Positions 12,258 to 27,014 of a stretch of 64,000 nucleotides of DNA are shown here, one piece after another. Below the pieces are notes generated by a model that worked only from the letters and a program-made list of their open reading frames with translations, had not been told where the DNA came from and ran no database searches. Both the position numbers and the translations under genes were made by a program. Positions within the stretch are counted from its first letter, which is position 1; each line of letters begins with the position of its first letter. The DNA comes from Craterostigma plantagineum (lineage: Eukaryota; Streptophyta; Magnoliopsida; Lamiales; Linderniaceae): the NCBI GenBank assembly GCA_027422505.1, contig JAPQWV010000416.1:186001-250000 (forward strand). The letters are read 5' to 3'.

Positions 12258-13016
12258 CTAAGTTCTTCTCCTGGGCGCAGCGGCATGAATTGCTAATATG
12301 TACAACAACTGAGTAGCAGACAGTATAATAATGAATGCCTCCATCGTTTTCTGCAGAAAAGAGCAGCCATTTTTATTCACCTCCAAAACTCGATTTTTTT
12401 TTTAAAAAAAAGGGGTCATTTTTACTCACCAGACGAGCATTTCTACCATGCTTCTCGATCTCCTTCCACGCAAACCTGAAGAAACGCAGACGAAGAACAA
12501 GACTTCAGTTTTTTCGATCGAGAAAAGGATGATCCCATAACAAAGTTCAGTTAGACTCCATAATCGGTTTACTACTACCCCATGGCCAGAAGCGTAAGAG
12601 TCCATGCGATCGTAGCAGACGAAGAAGCAGAAGGCAAACTCGATTCGTCCCAATAACGAAGGTGGGTCAGCCCAGAAAGAACAGAGGATATTCCAACGAC
12701 CCCTGCGATCATGGCGAAGACTACGAAGAAACCAGTCGCTGCGTTTCCCATTGGGAAGTATATCGGCGAGAAATGAGCTGGTAAGTTCAGTCCTGGGCCT
12801 GGACAACAAAACAGTTAGAAACCATTGATTTGCGTAGTGAAATGAAGTTCAGCGTAATAAGGGTGCTAATTCATGCATGCGTATAATACCGATGATGAAG
12901 CCATGATCGATTGCTCTGTTGATAGCCCACCCGCCGATTCCCAGGATTACTGTGTACATGCAGAAGTTGAGGAGTAAGAGAAGTCCTGCGACTGGTTTTA
13001 GTTGCCCCATGGCCAT
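12258..13016 (-). CDS. AWPM-19-like four-helix membrane protein
   Basis: Four exons on the minus strand: 12890-13016, 12579-12798, 12430-12475 and 12258-12350, giving 161 aa in continuous phase. It starts MAMGQLKPVAGLLLLLNF, followed by VILGIGGWAINRAIDHG, a second helix FFVVFAMIAGVVGISSVL, a third near ATIAWTLTLLAMG, then FAWKEI and a last helix TMEAFIIILSATQLLYIL. This is the length, helix pattern and FAxKEI signature of the AWPM-19 family. These are small plasma-membrane proteins first seen after ABA treatment of wheat cells, and a rice member has been reported as an ABA transporter; that role is not established for this copy. The stop is at 12258-12260. The three small introns make the gene invisible as one open frame. 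Confidence 0.9.
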
Positions 13017-13492
13017 TGCTATGTATTTTTTTTTACGATGTTTGTATTGTAATGTTTTTCATTTTTTTTGTTACATTTAAGTGTTTTATAGTCGAAAGGG
13101 TTCATTTTGGTTCTTTTCTTGCAAGATTACATGTGGAGCTGTAAAAAGATGACGATGCTTTGTGTTCAAGGCAGGAAATGGAATGCCAACTCTCAGATTT
13201 CTTCAGAAGAATGAATGCCCAACTTTTTATTAGAATATTTGGAGAAACTCTCTTTGCTCTATCATTAAAGTCGCGTGTTTAAATTTTTATTAACAATTTG
13301 TTGAAGTTAGACATGTAGTCCAAAATTATTACGATAAATGGGTTTGGGATGAGAAGCCTAAGCAAGGGATAGGGTGCGAATCAAATATCTCAAAACTTCA
13401 TTGACAAATTCTATTTCAGCTCAATAACATGACAAAAAGGAAGGAGAAAATGCAAAACCCTTACATCGAATCCATTTCGTGAGATGCTTTGC
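13017..13492. other. Intergenic, AWPM-19 promoter and RPL32 3' UTR
   Basis: This 476-base spacer lies upstream of the AWPM-19 gene (-) and downstream of RPL32 (-). It should hold the AWPM-19 promoter and the RPL32 3' UTR. I noticed no repeat or RNA gene. Confidence 0.5.
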
Positions 13493-14919
13493 TTATTCAT
13501 CCTCTTGGCTGCGCAATCGGGCGAGCTTGTTGGTGACAACAACGTCAAGCTGAGAAGCGCGCTCGACGATTTCTTTCCTCTTCTTTGTAGATACGTTGTG
13601 AGCAATCTCAGCACAGTATGTCCTATATAAGCACAGCAGAAGGTGTCATGTTAGAATCTGTACTGGGAGATTGTGGTTGGTAAGAAGAAAGCCACGTACG
13701 TGCCTACCTATTGTGCATCATTAGGAGCTCGAGTTCCCTAACATTGTGGACGAGGAACTTCTTGAAGCCATTGGGAAGATAGTGACGGGTTTTCTTGTCA
13801 GACCCATAACCAATGTTGGGCATCAAGGTGGATCCCTTGAACTTTCGCCTGACCCGAGAGTCGATGCCCTTGGGTCTGCGCCAGTTTGGCTGTAAAAATA
13901 ATCCATAGCATTCGATATCTTAAAATCCATAAAAAGATTAGAGCTAAGTAGTGATCAGCTCTTAACCGTAGATTGCAGTGAATTGGAAAATAAGATTGAA
14001 GGTAAACTTGAAAACAACGGAGACTAAAAAGGCACAAGCTTGATTTCAAGCAACATTAATGAAAATCATATACAAACAAAGCATCTGTGTCGCAGAGGCA
14101 GTTCCCCAGGTTTGCCTCAAACAAAATGCCCGAGAACCATGCATATTAAGCATTATATCTAGCTTCAAAAACATGCATAGTAACCAGGGGCAGCAGACAC
14201 TATCTGAAATCGATGGGTCCTTCCTCATATGGAATTGGAATCAGAGCCTCATAGCATCGCAATCATTGCGATACCGAGAATCACATTTGATTTTTAATCT
14301 TGATCTTGAACGACTAATAATTCGATTATGATATTCACTGGGCCCGAAGGGACAAGGTAGCTTCTAATTTTTATAGTGAAGTATTTGACTTGATTGCATA
14401 GAGTTTTCAATTATCCAAGTAGAATGGCTCCGAGAGCACGAATTGAAGCTTCAGAATAGTCAATGGCTTCAAAGGAGACTTGGTGATGTGAAAACCTATG
14501 CAAATTAAGAATAATACCTTACTAGCAGAATCAGATGATACGTTGTCCTTTCAAGGATCGTGAATATTATAATCGAAGCATTAGTTCTTGAAGATAAGGA
14601 TAAAGAACCGAACGTTATTATGTGTGCACTATATTCTTCGAGACTCTGATATCGTTTCAGAAATCAATTGGTTTTATGAAGGACCCCTCGATTTCTATAG
14701 CATACACATCATTCTTCATCTTCACAAGAAGCCAAAAATAGTATACGCATAAACATCACGTCTATGCAAAGCAAGAACCAGCAAAATCAATCTCAAGTGC
14801 CGAAATCAAGAACACGAAAAGATGCATACCTTCACAGAGACAAATCGATCGCTCTGAGGCCTCTTGAATTTCTTGACCCGCTTTTTGATAATCTTCTTGT
14901 CCAGCAGAGGCACAGCCAT
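13493..14919 (-). CDS. RPL32: 60S ribosomal protein L32 (eL32)
   Basis: Three minus-strand exons, 14830-14919, 13708-13889 and 13493-13622, give 133 aa, the normal length of plant eL32. It starts [18 protein letters not shown], continues [19 protein letters not shown], has [19 protein letters not shown] and ends [12 protein letters not shown]. It is a structural protein of the large cytosolic ribosomal subunit. The first intron is long for this gene (13890-14829, 940 bases); I looked there for a box C/D snoRNA and found none I could support. Upstream lie a telo-box and site II elements, the usual promoter pair of plant ribosomal protein genes. Confidence 0.97.
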
Positions 14920-15057
14920 TGATGCTAAAATCCTACAACACGAAATTTAAGACAAAAAAGTATAAAATAAATCAATCAGCTACGATAAACTTCCATAACA
15001 AAGCAAATGCAACAGCTGCAGCTAATTCTGTGGAGGATTCAGTCACGAAATTCGTAC

Positions 15058-15191
15058 TAGGGTTTTTTGTGTTTCAGAATCAGCTGCCCCTTCGATAGTA
15101 GCTGTTACAGTCGAAATTTTATGAAGGCGCTTATGTTGGGCCTATACGGCCCGTTAGTCATATGACTATAGTCCATTATAAATTTGGCCCA
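15058..15191 (-). promoter_or_regulatory. Telo-box and site II elements upstream of RPL32
   Basis: On the minus strand a telo-box AAACCCTA corresponds to 15058-15065. Site II-type motifs follow at 15137-15142 (TGGGCC), 15148-15153 (GGCCCG) and 15186-15191 (GGCCCA). This combination is established for ribosomal protein genes and is recognised by TCP and telo-box factors. Its position, 140-270 bases upstream of the RPL32 start codon, fits. Confidence 0.7.
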
Positions 15192-16798
15192 TCTGTCGCC
15201 GAATGTTCGTAAGAAAGCTATATAACATAATATTAATTATTTTTGGATACAAAAGAAAAAGTCATTTGCGAGGAAATGATTGGTTTTGAAAGTAAGTTTA
15301 TATATATAGATATATCATATGGGTTTTCAACGTAAGTTTGGCAAATGGAACTAAATTTGGTGATTGCCAGTCAAATCAGTGGGCACCTAATCTATAATTA
15401 CCCTACTAAAAAAGGTACTTGTTCATGAACTAGGAAGCAAACGATCAGACAAGAGACCGATGCCTAACATTGTATGTAATTATCGAACAGTACACGCACA
15501 ATACACAGCAACACATATAATACAAATGATCATGCACAACTGTTGAAATATCGATATCATGACAAGAGTAAGGTTTCTATTTATTATTTTTGAATAGATA
15601 GATAATTGCTTAAGTTATAACTTGTAGGCCGGAATGATTCCGCCACCTTATTTAATTCATGATAGGGTATGCGCGCCCTTGCCTAACCCTAAAAATACAT
15701 GACTTTTGTCTATATACAGCTACTTTTTATGGTCAAAAGTTCTCCTTGATAAATTAGTATGAATTTTGTCTCATCATCTGTTACTCAAAGAATTAAGTTA
15801 TAGTTATAGCATATTGTTGGAGATCTAATATTTTTATTTTTTTTTTAAAAAAAGAAGCTAGCTTTGGTGTCGCGAAAAAAAAAATAAAATCGTTTTGTCT
15901 TAATATCATCATTCGCGGTGGTGCCAAGGACTACGTAGCAGTCATGGTCAAACGGCGGTGCAATCCAAAGCTAAGCCAAGTTTGAAACATCGAGTGCTCC
16001 ATTTGTATACATAAAAAGCGACCCCTTTGATTGAAAACCCACCCTCTAATTAATCAAGACTTTAAAGGGGACGAACAAGTCTTCACTTGACTTTTTTGAA
16101 CATGAGTATATAATTTAATATATTCCTATAATATTTTAATCGTACAGTACAGCACAATGCTTACATTGATAATTGTGGGATTTTGTACTTTATGAATGTA
16201 TACGCGTTATAAAGTTCACGCACATGCATAGTAACAGCAGATGTCTCATAATAATGCACGACTTAGGCATCCAATACAAGTTATTACAAGGGTTCAATGC
16301 ATGAAAGAATAAGATCATCTTCAAGAAAGTATATTAATCATACGTACTATAAACGTGATTGAAGAACAATTTTTTATACAGTGTCAAAATATACAAATAA
16401 TGAAGTTACCTAATGTTCCTACAATTCTATAAATACCTAAAAAGCAGCAAAAATAGAATATATTCTTTCCTGCTCTTCTTTAATGGCATTCCATCGATCC
16501 CCTTCCTCTAGGGATCCAACTTAGGTTTTTGTCAAACCATCTTTAATAGTGTGGGGTCGGCGCATGTATTTTTCAAACGATCACACTCTCCTTTACTATT
16601 CATCAACATTAAAATAATACGCAAGAAAAAATAAAGTCTCTATCTAATCCCCCAACATGACCACATTATTGTTGTGCTCGCTTCGTATATAGTTTGTGTC
16701 TCATCTCATCTGCTTTTAGTCTACTTGCCCGTTTCATTTCTATTATATCTATGACCAGCGTGTTATTTCATTGATTATTCATCTGATCAAATCTTACC
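15192..16798. other. Intergenic region upstream of the WRKY gene
   Basis: This AT-rich spacer of about 1.6 kb contains the WRKY promoter. Several W-box cores (TTGAC) occur on either strand, for example near 15731, 15952 and 16087, which would allow control by WRKY factors, including self-control (inference). No coding or RNA feature could be supported. Confidence 0.45.
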
Positions 16799-17240
16799 AT
16801 GTCCGAATATCTCCGGGAATTTTGCTACCATCAACGACCATTCAATCAATATCTTTTGGGACAAAACCCTAATGAGTCGCCGAACATTTCATACCCTAAC
16901 ATGTTCCAACAAAAAGCTTCAAGGCCGTCGACAACTATGTCTGACATAACCTTGACTGAGTTATTACATGGATCCTTAGATCCCAACCATCTTTCCTATG
17001 AATCGTTGTTTTCTTATGCCGAGGAGGAGCAGAAACCTAGATCAGTTGAAGAAGCTACACAAGGGGTCATCAGGGATATCCCAGTGACGCCTAATTCTTC
17101 GATCTCTTCAGCCTCCTCTATGGAGAACATAGAAGACGATAGAGATTCTAAAAAGGGCAAGAAGGAATCTAAGAAGCTGACCGAAACAGCTCAGGATGGA
17201 GAAGAAAGCTCTAAAAAAGAGTTTGCTTTTTTACTCTTTT

Positions 17241-17287
<47 letters not shown>

Positions 17288-18044
17288 TGGGAAAATAAAA
17301 ATTTTAACTGACTGAGCTTTTGTTTGTCATGAAACAAAATGTTTCAAATGGTGAAGGGCTAAAGGAAAGATTAAAGGGGAGAAGAAGCCAAGGCAACCAA
17401 GGTTTGCTTTCCTAACAAAGAGTGAGATCGATCATCTTGAAGACGGGTATAGATGGAGAAAATACGGGCAAAAGGCAGTCAAGAACAGCCCTTATCCGAG
17501 GTTTAGTTTTTGTTTGATTCGCTTTCTTCTTTTTCATCCCTCGATTTCAACTAAACCCAGTAGTTAATTTCAAAAGATAAAATAAAATAATCAGCCTACT
17601 AGTTAGCTCTTTTGAAAAAACCCTAACCCTACGTGATATACTGCTGTCGAAATCGACTGATTTTGCAGAAGCTACTACAGATGCACGACTCAAAAATGCC
17701 CAGTAAAGAAACGCATAGAGAGATCGAGCGAAGAACCATCGCAAGTCATAACCACCTACGAAGGCCAACACAACCACTTCATCCCCGCCAATCTCCGCGG
17801 AGCACACATTAATAATATGCCGTCGATGCTCATAAGCCCATCCATGTTATTACCGCCGTTCCAAACTGAGCACAGCCATTCCCAAATGCCGAATCTCTAC
17901 AGTTATCAAGCCAGCAGTTCGCGCAATTTGTACGATTATTATCATCATCAATCGCAGCCTTCTTTGTCACTTCTTGATCATCTGCAACAGTCGCAGCATC
18001 AGTTTAACGACGATGATGGTCATTATGAACTGTTTAAGGACTGA
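16799..18044 (+). CDS. WRKY transcription factor, group IIc (WRKY28/71-like)
   Basis: Three exons, 16799-17220, 17357-17500 and 17669-18044, give 313 aa. The WRKY domain follows [26 protein letters not shown] is at residues 174-180 and the zinc ligands are C194, C199, H223 and H225 (C-X4-C-X23-H-X-H), which is the group II pattern. The domain is split by an intron after the Arg of NSPYPR, the position usual for groups I, IIc and related WRKYs. The acidic and Ser-rich N-terminal part and the [13 protein letters not shown] lead-in resemble WRKY8, 28, 48 and 71. It should be a nuclear W-box-binding regulator, often linked to stress, senescence or branching in relatives. Intron 1 begins with GTTTGC, a weak but usable donor, and holds a long TC repeat. 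Confidence 0.93.
17245..17285 (+). repeat. (TC)n microsatellite in WRKY intron 1
   Basis: About 20 uninterrupted TC units start 24 bases after the 5' splice site of the first WRKY intron, well away from the acceptor at 17355-17356. Confidence 0.95.
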
Positions 18045-18901
18045 GATGCGATGATCAGACCACCTTTTATATAAGAGCTTAATTTCTTAGTTATGTTGTT
18101 AATTGATTAGGCTTGATTAAACCTCGTTTAGTTCTAATCTGGCTTCTTGGGACTGTAATGATATATTGTTTATTGTAGTGTAGTGTAGCCAAAAATGGAT
18201 ACCACTTATTGTATGATTTTTGTTTAATTAAGTACCAATGCTAATGTAATGTGACTTACACTCGTGTAGTATAGTAATGCGTGAGCATTTTTTATTATTA
18301 GTGAAGAGGATACATAATTAAGCTAATATTACTTGTTAGTTGTAGCTTTAGGTCATTAATTGAGGTACACGCATTGCAAGTAGTAACAGTGATGATCTAT
18401 TAATATATATTTATTATAATATTTGTTGTTTTGAATTTTGATGAATGGGGTATGCAATAATAATGGATATCTATATCGACAAGTTAAAATTTTTACATAA
18501 ATAGGTGTAAAAAAATAAAATAGGAAAATGAAATAATGACCAAACCTCAACCACCGTCAAATGAAGATTGAGACGTATCGACCGAAGCAGATTTCTTGAA
18601 GCAAACGACGACGTTACGTCGACTCACTAACCTGAACCTTCTTCACCTTACATCACAACTTGGGAAATATTAGTATTAATTAGTTGCTTCAGATCTTTGA
18701 TTTCCCTCCTCACAAATAAAATTAGGAAATTTTGAGCTCTTATATATTCTCTCTCTGTCGCCGTACTCAGTACATTTGAGCTAAATTGTTTGTTGCCACA
18801 TAGCATCACCTGGCTTGGCTCGATCGATGTCAGTTTGATTACATACATTCGCGTGTTTGAGCTCTTCGTTTTATTGATACTTCTCACGGCCGTGCGAGGG
18901 A
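18045..18901. other. Intergenic region, WRKY 3' end to RWA promoter
   Basis: This AT-rich spacer of 857 bases holds the WRKY 3' UTR and the upstream region and 5' UTR of the RWA gene. A CT-rich stretch near 18748 may be part of the RWA leader. No further feature was supported. Confidence 0.5.
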
Positions 18902-22544
<3,643 letters not shown>

Positions 22545-23190
22545 CTGGTAAACTCTTTCGTTCTGCGCAGAATATTTTCGCAGTAGGAGCCATAGATGAT
22601 AAAAACAGTTATATATTGTGCAGGATATGAAGATCAAATCTGTCACATGAAGACCAATGGATATGTAGTTAATAGAGAGTTGTACATGTAAGGTTTGCTT
22701 ACAAGTTTGAACACTGGAAAACAAGGTATTCTGTGGAAGTGTGGATTTTCCACATTGGTTTCCAAATTGGAAAGTTTGTATTCTTTTTCTATCCTCAATC
22801 CGATAACTGCAATTTGGTTTGCGATTAATCATGGTTTTAACGGCTGCTGGCAATGGCCTACACATTGAGCCAAAGTTTCGATCATGCTGAGTGACCCTTC
22901 TTTATATATGCTACTTCTTACATATAAAGGTGTCCACCACATTACACAAGTCGATTAACTACAAATGCTTGTAGATATCACGTAGTACGCTTTTACTGAC
23001 TATTTAAGTGGATGATTCGTCAACCATTACAACTATCTGCAATACAGAGGAGTAGGAATGTAAATGAAATAATACAAGGTAGCTGACTCCAACAACAATC
23101 ACCACATGAAATTTCAGAACTGAAACACCATGAAAGAAAGGGAAAGCCAAGATAGATCTCAATAGGGTCATTACAATTGCTTGCCAGTTT
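22545..23190. other. Convergent 3' region of RWA and bHLH genes
   Basis: This 646-base spacer lies between two converging genes and should hold both 3' UTRs. I see no other gene or repeat. Confidence 0.5.
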
Positions 23191-23928
23191 CTAGCATTTT
23201 CCAACTCCAAACTTCTGAACTTCGACCCTTAGAGACTTGAGATAACGAACAGCTTCATCGAGCACAGACACGGCGCTCATATGGTGGTTAGCACCCGGGA
23301 CTATTCCTTTCAAGGACTTGACCATCTTTCTGATTCTCCGGCGCTTGTTCTCATTACACCGATCCCCGACGGGCTTCCTTAAAAACGACTTCTTTGATGA
23401 TGGCTTCGTGTCATAATTGGAACACGAACCGGGCGAATCACACTTGTAACTTGTCCCAGTTCTTGCAGTGCTCACCACATCATCATCATCATCACCCTCG
23501 CCGTTACGTTCTTGATTCTCTTCACATTCAGTGCTTAAAAGCGCATCAATGTCGTCGGAATCCTCCTTGAAGGATGAAACAGCATTTTCCTCGTCGATGG
23601 CACCATCTCTCTGATCGATATTTTCACGGGAAGACGATGGGTTGTACACAAAACCTGGATAAACGAGGTTTGTGTCCATGTTGGGATGGAACATGACCTG
23701 CCTACTGTGGCAAGTCTGATCGACGATGATGAATTTCCTAGGACAGTTGGCTGACGGTTGGAAAATGACATTATGATCACAAGGCATCCAAGGTCTATTA
23801 ATCTCAGGCGGCAAAAGTTGCCCATTTAAGACAACAGAGGCAATGGGAGCATCTTGCATGTAGTTGCCCATCTGATCAGAAAGAGGGAACAGAGTATTTC
23901 CAGGAAAATATGGTGGCTTGAAGTTCAT
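23191..23928 (-). CDS. SAC51-like atypical bHLH transcription factor
   Basis: One coding exon of 245 aa. The N-terminal MNFKPPYFPGNTLFPLSDQM and the middle acidic segment, with SDDIDALLSTECEE and SGDDDDD-like runs, precede a C-terminal bHLH (about residues 195-240): NENKRRRIRKMVKSLKGIVP, then MSAVSVLDEAVRYLKSLRVE. The basic region lacks the usual His-Glu-Arg DNA contacts, as in the SAC51/SACL group (bHLH142-145). Those proteins act with LHW-type bHLHs in vascular development, and their translation is set by thermospermine through a conserved uORF. The same kind of uORF is present in the leader of this gene at 24107-24363, which supports the assignment. The 5' UTR is therefore long and spliced, with an intron at 24146-24255. 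Confidence 0.88.
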   Translation of the reverse strand: MNFKPPYFPGNTLFPLSDQMGNYMQDAPIASVVLNGQLLPPEINRPWMPCDHNVIFQPSANCPRKFIIVDQTCHSRQVMFHPNMDTNLVYPGFVYNPSSSRENIDQRDGAIDEENAVSSFKEDSDDIDALLSTECEENQERNGEGDDDDDVVSTARTGTSYKCDSPGSCSNYDTKPSSKKSFLRKPVGDRCNENKRRRIRKMVKSLKGIVPGANHHMSAVSVLDEAVRYLKSLRVEVQKFGVGKC

Positions 23929-24106
23929 TAGGGCTTGCTTACAACAGAGGTATATGCGAAGTACGAATCAAAAGGCAAGTAAGGAGCTACAGTTTAGCAA
24001 CAATTCGGGCAGGATTTATGGTATGCTTAGGTTGGAAATACAGAGATGTTTGCTTCGATAGATATCTAATGGACCTCAAAAGAATGTGATTGCGAAGCAA
24101 GAAAGA

Positions 24107-24363
24107 CTACGTGACAGGCTTAAGCAATTGACGGAAATACTCAACCTGCAATGAGAAGGATAAACATAGATCAGCTATTAAATGAGCTGCGAAGAACAAA
24201 TCAAGAAAAATGATTCAGAATGAGAAATAATAAAAAAGAAAGGAAATGCATTAACCTGGCGAACTTGCATCAATTGATAAAAAGCAATGCTGCCAATGCT
24301 CATGTTAATGTACTCCTCTTCTTTCGCTTTTCTATGCTTCCTTCGTGTGACTACAATGTGCAT
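24107..24363 (-). promoter_or_regulatory. Conserved-peptide uORF (SAC51-family type) split by a leader intron
   Basis: On the minus strand the exon 24256-24363 encodes MHIVVTRRKHRKAKEEEY and then SIGSIAFYQLMQVRQ. The donor GT at 24255-24254 and the acceptor before 24145 join it in frame to exon 24107-24145, which encodes VEYFRQLLKPVT and a TAG. The tail EYFRxLLKPVT and the IA-F/Y-Q spacing before it agree with my recollection of the conserved SAC51 uORF peptide, including the intron between Q and the residue before EYFR. An upstream in-frame Met exists at 24441, so the start is uncertain. The uORF ends 178 bases before the main start codon. In the family this peptide stalls translation of the main ORF and thermospermine relieves the block. 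Confidence 0.75.
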
Positions 24364-25325
24364 TCTCAAACCTCCCCCAACAAAAATAGCTAAGAAACAA
24401 CTACGCAGTACTTTACGAGAGAAAATACAATTGCTAATCAACGTTTGATCTGCAAATACGTAGAAACAACCTCGTTACACAATTTCTTGGTGCGAGTATT
24501 TGTGAGATAATCATGGAAATTGAGTAATTCAGAACTGAATACCTACCAAATGAAATTTATAGGATAACGAGGAAGAACACAACAACTCTCACGCGTTTCT
24601 CGAAGAAAACAGGAGATCCCCAAGGCATGGCTGTTGACTTCTTCAGCCCAAAAAAGATAACAAATTCGAAATCAAAATCCACTTTTTTTTCTGCAATAAA
24701 CGATGGCAAAGCAAACAAACCAGGTATGAGCATGAGAACATTAGCAGGTGAACTATAGACTAAAAACAGGGGCTGAAATGAAACTTCTTCAAGTCTAAAA
24801 AGCCAAAAAGAAGGCTCAAATCCTCAAAGAATTGCAAAAGATCAGATGATTACCGAAGAAACAGACACCTAACCTTCAAGATCGAATCAGTAAAAGTAGT
24901 TTCTTTCAGCACTGTTGACCGTGGTGTGGAGCTAAAATGTGAATGAGCTTCGTAATTTATTGAGGTGGTAATAACGGCGAAGGTAAGGTTAGTGTTTACG
25001 GAGATTCGAGAGCCTAGAGTCAATTTAGGCCGATCTGAACCGTCGGATTTCTGCTTTCCGTGTAACACGGATGGGTTTGTAGCCGTTCGATGGAAGAGCA
25101 CGCGTGAACGTGAGGAGCGAAAAAGGGTGAATTAGGTCTCCACGAGGTTTGACATATTTGCGTATCTAATGTTGGAATTCGTAAACACACACCAACCTTT
25201 TGACAATTATTTTCTTAAGATCTTAATTTAAAAAATTAAGTTAAACATAGGTAATTGAAACAATAAATACATTTAATAACGCATAACACTTCCACCATAC
25301 ATACAATCTATCTATCTTCAACTTA
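24364..25325. other. bHLH gene 5' leader and promoter region
   Basis: This region lies upstream of the SAC51-like uORF and probably contains the transcription start, more leader sequence and the promoter. It has several short upstream ATGs on the minus strand. No other gene is supported. Confidence 0.45.
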
Positions 25326-25575
25326 CTCCGTCCCACTTATTTCTTCCAATCTTTCTATTTCGGGTGTCCCACATAATTCACCCGTTTCAATTTGCGGTAA
25401 AAAAAATTATTCAAATATTTAAACTAAACGAGTATTAAATGAGGAGAGAGAGAGAGTAAGTTTAAAATTATTAAATGAGGTGGGAGAGGAAGTTTTGATG
25501 GAATACTTAGTGAATTAATTAGATACTTCTTAATTTGCGGTCCACTAATTTTTTTAAGTAATATGTGGGACATAG
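25326..25575. mobile_element. Stowaway-like MITE (Tc1/mariner type)
   Basis: The left end reads TA then CTCCGTCCCAC (25324-25336). The right end reads GTGGGACATAG then TA (25565-25577). The ends are terminal inverted repeats that differ at two positions, begin with the CTCC-GTCCCA core typical of plant Stowaway elements, and are flanked by a TA target duplication. The 250-base interior is AT-rich with no coding capacity. It is non-autonomous and moderately diverged, so not a recent insertion. Confidence 0.75.
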
Positions 25576-26870
25576 TAAGTATCTAATAAATGTTTAGGGT
25601 GAGTAAAAATTGCCAATTTGGTGTGTCTTTTTATTAACAATTTAATTTCTATTTGTAATTTAATTAATTTAATAAGTTATCATTGCAATTCTAAATTCTT
25701 TAGTTACTGGCATTATACCCCAACACATCAGTTTTCATATTTGTATCTTTAAAAACTATATTTCATCTACCAAATATTAAATATTATAAATATCAAAACT
25801 CAATTAGCATAAATATAATTATATTTTTTCATGTGGAAATTACTATTACAGTATAATGTCACTACTCAACTCGCCCGTGCACCTCGGTTTCTTTCACGTT
25901 AATGAACCCAAATTTTATACTATTTTAATTTTGCTAGTAATTAAGATATTGTGCATGAATATTTTCAAAGAAGCATGCTTTGACAAGAAGTTTCGAATGA
26001 TTTCCTCAGTGGTTGCTTGTTGAAAATCTTTGCAAAATGAATCATGCGGATATTACATTCTACCAAGTTATAATTTATGAGAGATGTAATAAAGTCAATG
26101 GCTAATCAAAACCTGGTCACTGTCACGCCAATCAATATATTATTATTCCATCAGCAAAAATATAGAATGAAAACGTTAAATAGAAATTCGATGTCATGTT
26201 TTGAAATAGAAAACAAACACAAGCATAGACAGGTCGACGTCAACAAACAAAGAATGCCAGGAATAATTGTCTGGCACTAAATATGGGGACCATAGAATTA
26301 AATTTCTGCAATTAGATTGGCCTTAAGCACTGTTAATTTTTTTTTTGATATTGCATCTTATTTTCTCGATTAAATAAATGCCGTCTTTGATTGCTTTTTA
26401 ATGAAAGTGAATCTGATCTCATGCGCATGCTCTTGAACGCTCGTGCTACTGATAGCGCCAACCCAACATGGAATTAATATATACTATTCGAAAATGATAT
26501 TTGGATAAAAATAAAATTAGTCTCAATCTCGTATATACATAAGGTTTTCATGAATTGCTTACCTTCACGTGTGAACATGCTATAAAATTTTTTTTATAAT
26601 CATGATTAAACATTACAAACTGAACAATAAGCTAAGTTTGCTTTAGCATTTGCACGGGTACGTGGTGGCATATTTATTACAAACAAAAGATTAAAAAAAT
26701 GCATTAATTAAAATAGTATATTATACCAAGACCAGAAAGCCATCGGACAGTAAAACAAAAAGCGTTGAATTTAGATAAGCTAGTACTAGAGTAGTGATGC
26801 TATTTTTATTTATTTTATTCAGCTAAGACAATAAGCTCCTTTTTTTTTCTATAAGAAAGGGGTATGGATA
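25576..26870. other. AT-rich intergenic spacer
   Basis: About 1.3 kb of strongly AT-rich sequence with short homopolymer runs. The open frames here have no codon bias or known motif. I see nothing I can name. Confidence 0.5.
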
Positions 26871-27014
26871 TGGGCCATGACTTGGGCTTACACATAGGAT
26901 GGCCCATTGAAGAAGTTGATCATGTGGGCCCAATATTTATATCGTCTAGTAAAGTATATACTAGCTCATTCTTGATTGTTATTCGGATTGGCCCGTAATC
27001 AATTTATATGGGCC
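26871..27014. promoter_or_regulatory. Cluster of site II (TGGGCY) motifs
   Basis: Six TGGGCY matches on either strand fall in 144 bases: 26871, 26883, 26901 (reverse), 26925 and 26927 (overlapping palindrome TGGGCCCA) and 27009. A TGGCCCG lies at 26989. In plants this density marks promoters bound by class I TCP factors. The nearest downstream coding start is the F-box gene at 27622. Confidence 0.5.

Noticed and set aside
13890..14829. Possible snoRNA in the long RPL32 first intron
   Set aside because: Ribosomal protein introns often host box C/D snoRNAs, but I could not find a convincing C box/D box pair with a terminal stem on the coding strand.
26077..26280. 67-aa ORF in the AT-rich spacer
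   Set aside because: No codon bias, homologue, splice or promoter signal.
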